45,475 bases of DNA from Bacteroides sp. 224 (lineage in GTDB: Bacteria > Bacteroidota > Bacteroidia > Bacteroidales > Bacteroidaceae). Location: assembly GCF_010500995.1 (NCBI RefSeq), contig NZ_QVMK01000021.1:1-45475 (forward strand), in the 5' to 3' direction. Both the position numbers and the translations under genes were made by a program. Numbering within the stretch: the first letter of the stretch is position 1; each line of letters starts with the position of its first letter. Positions 44,914 through 45,475 of this stretch are shown in pieces. The notes under the pieces were generated by a model that saw only the letters and a program-made list of their open reading frames with translations, did no database searches and had not been told where the DNA came from.

Positions 44914-45309
44914 TTACGCTTGTTTACTTAGGCTGTTTCTCAACGCTTTCAATCTGTTCGAAGCTTGCACATTGTCAACTTTGATATACCTGCCAGGCTT
45001 TTATGTCCGGAGAGACACATAAGTTCCTCAGCTGGAAAACCGGAGAGACACATATTGGTACAGAACGATCGCCTACAAGTATGTGAGAAGATCAGTTCGT
45101 ACTTTTTATAAACATCAACAACTCTGGTGTTCCCTTTCTTTCGGACTATCTCAACTTTTTGATTTAATTTTGTTTTCTCCCCTAGCTCTTTTACTCTTTC
45201 ATTGAATTTGTAAGAAGAAACTTTGGACAAAGCATAATCATTTTTCTTCAAAATAGTAGGAACATAATCTATCATCGGAGAATAACTACGAATATATTTG
45301 GGGAAGTAG
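44914..45309 (-). pseudogene. Tyrosine integrase, C-terminal remnant
   Basis: The frame from 45309 reads PKYIRSYSPMIDYVP, then HTCRRSFCTNMCLSGFPAEELMCLSGHKS, matching integrase motifs with catalytic Arg, and His/Lys in GHKS. The frame then breaks. In another frame (44914 onward) YIKVDNVQASNRLKALRNSL follows, the conserved tail with the catalytic Tyr. A deletion between GHKS and YIKV separates them, so the enzyme is dead. It differs in type from the remnant at 37525 and is in opposite orientation, so the two came from different elements. Confidence 0.75.
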
Positions 45310-45475
45310 ACCTAAAACGAATCGAAAGAAATTCAAGCCCAAATACTAAAGTTGTCGCTTCAAAACGGACAAAGCACTGTTATTCAAAGAACAGAATCTC
45401 AGCGTATAATTGTTTCTCTTTCTCAAAAGAGGGCATATAAAGATTTACAGAATCGTTTGCGAGGGCTCCGAAAAT
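45310..45475. other. Window edge, unassigned
   Basis: Two competing frames are open: plus 45316-45475 without start codon (ending LQNRLRGLRK), and minus from the window edge to a stop near 45379 (SVNLYMPSFEKEKQLY). Neither can be chosen from this stretch alone. Confidence 0.25.

Noticed and set aside
45316..45475. Two overlapping open frames at the right edge
   Set aside because: Neither has a start codon in the window, and they exclude each other, so no gene is called.

Overview
The window reads as Bacteroidales DNA (Bacteroides, Phocaeicola or Parabacteroides type). Evidence is the TTTG / TAnnTTTG promoters, the FecI/FecR/TonB-receptor signalling set, an RteC protein, a DUF1896 protein and a giant methylase-helicase, all typical of CTnDOT-like conjugative elements. 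No rRNA is present; there is one complete tRNA gene.

Region 1 (1-14050) is element backbone. It starts inside the last nucleotides of a group II intron that splits topB. Then come a small unknown gene, a leader with mutually exclusive hairpins, a DUF1896 gene and an approximately 1,900-codon adenine-methylase/SNF2-helicase gene, which is split by a second, complete group II intron exactly at its Walker A codons. Convergent to these lies a minus-strand operon of HTH protein, TOPRIM primase/helicase and a second HTH protein.

Region 2 (14051-34413) is one large minus-strand cargo block. Reading with transcription from the right: ECF sigma factor, FecR anti-sigma and TonB receptor with a His-rich loop; His-rich lipoprotein, His-rich secreted protein, PAP2 phosphatase, GT2, LAB_N membrane protein, sugar-nucleotide epimerase and ArnT-like GT39; a second His-rich lipoprotein, Fur-family regulator, second His-rich secreted protein, CusB, CusA and TolC subunits, a small two-helix protein, a Zn/Cd-type P-type ATPase and RteC. 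A 28-bp element, KGTAGGGTA-N10-YATGCGGTW, occurs before the sigma gene and before both lipoprotein genes. It is probably the promoter of the sigma factor itself. This suggests that a surface metal sensor switches on metal binding, metal efflux and envelope (lipid A type) remodelling as one regulon, carried on a mobile element.

Region 3 (34419-35533) is the element end: a RibD/DHFR-fold gene coupled to a small open frame, a large palindrome, and a 33-bp copy of the 3' end of tRNA-Asp that marks the attachment site. Region 4 (35534-37345) is chromosomal: repeats, an EFR1-type flavodoxin-ferredoxin gene and an intact tRNA-Asp.

Region 5 (37345-45475) is a decayed integration hot spot. A frameshifted tyrosine integrase is truncated by an ISL3-type transposase remnant. 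Next comes an intact, tightly packed four-gene operon (methyltransferase, short SF1 helicase, 694-residue unknown protein, DUF1848 radical-SAM-like protein), then a DUF1016/PDDEXK nuclease gene and the broken C-terminal part of another integrase. The four-gene operon looks like an undescribed defence or nucleic-acid repair system; that is inference. All family names come from reading the translated sequence, not from database searches.
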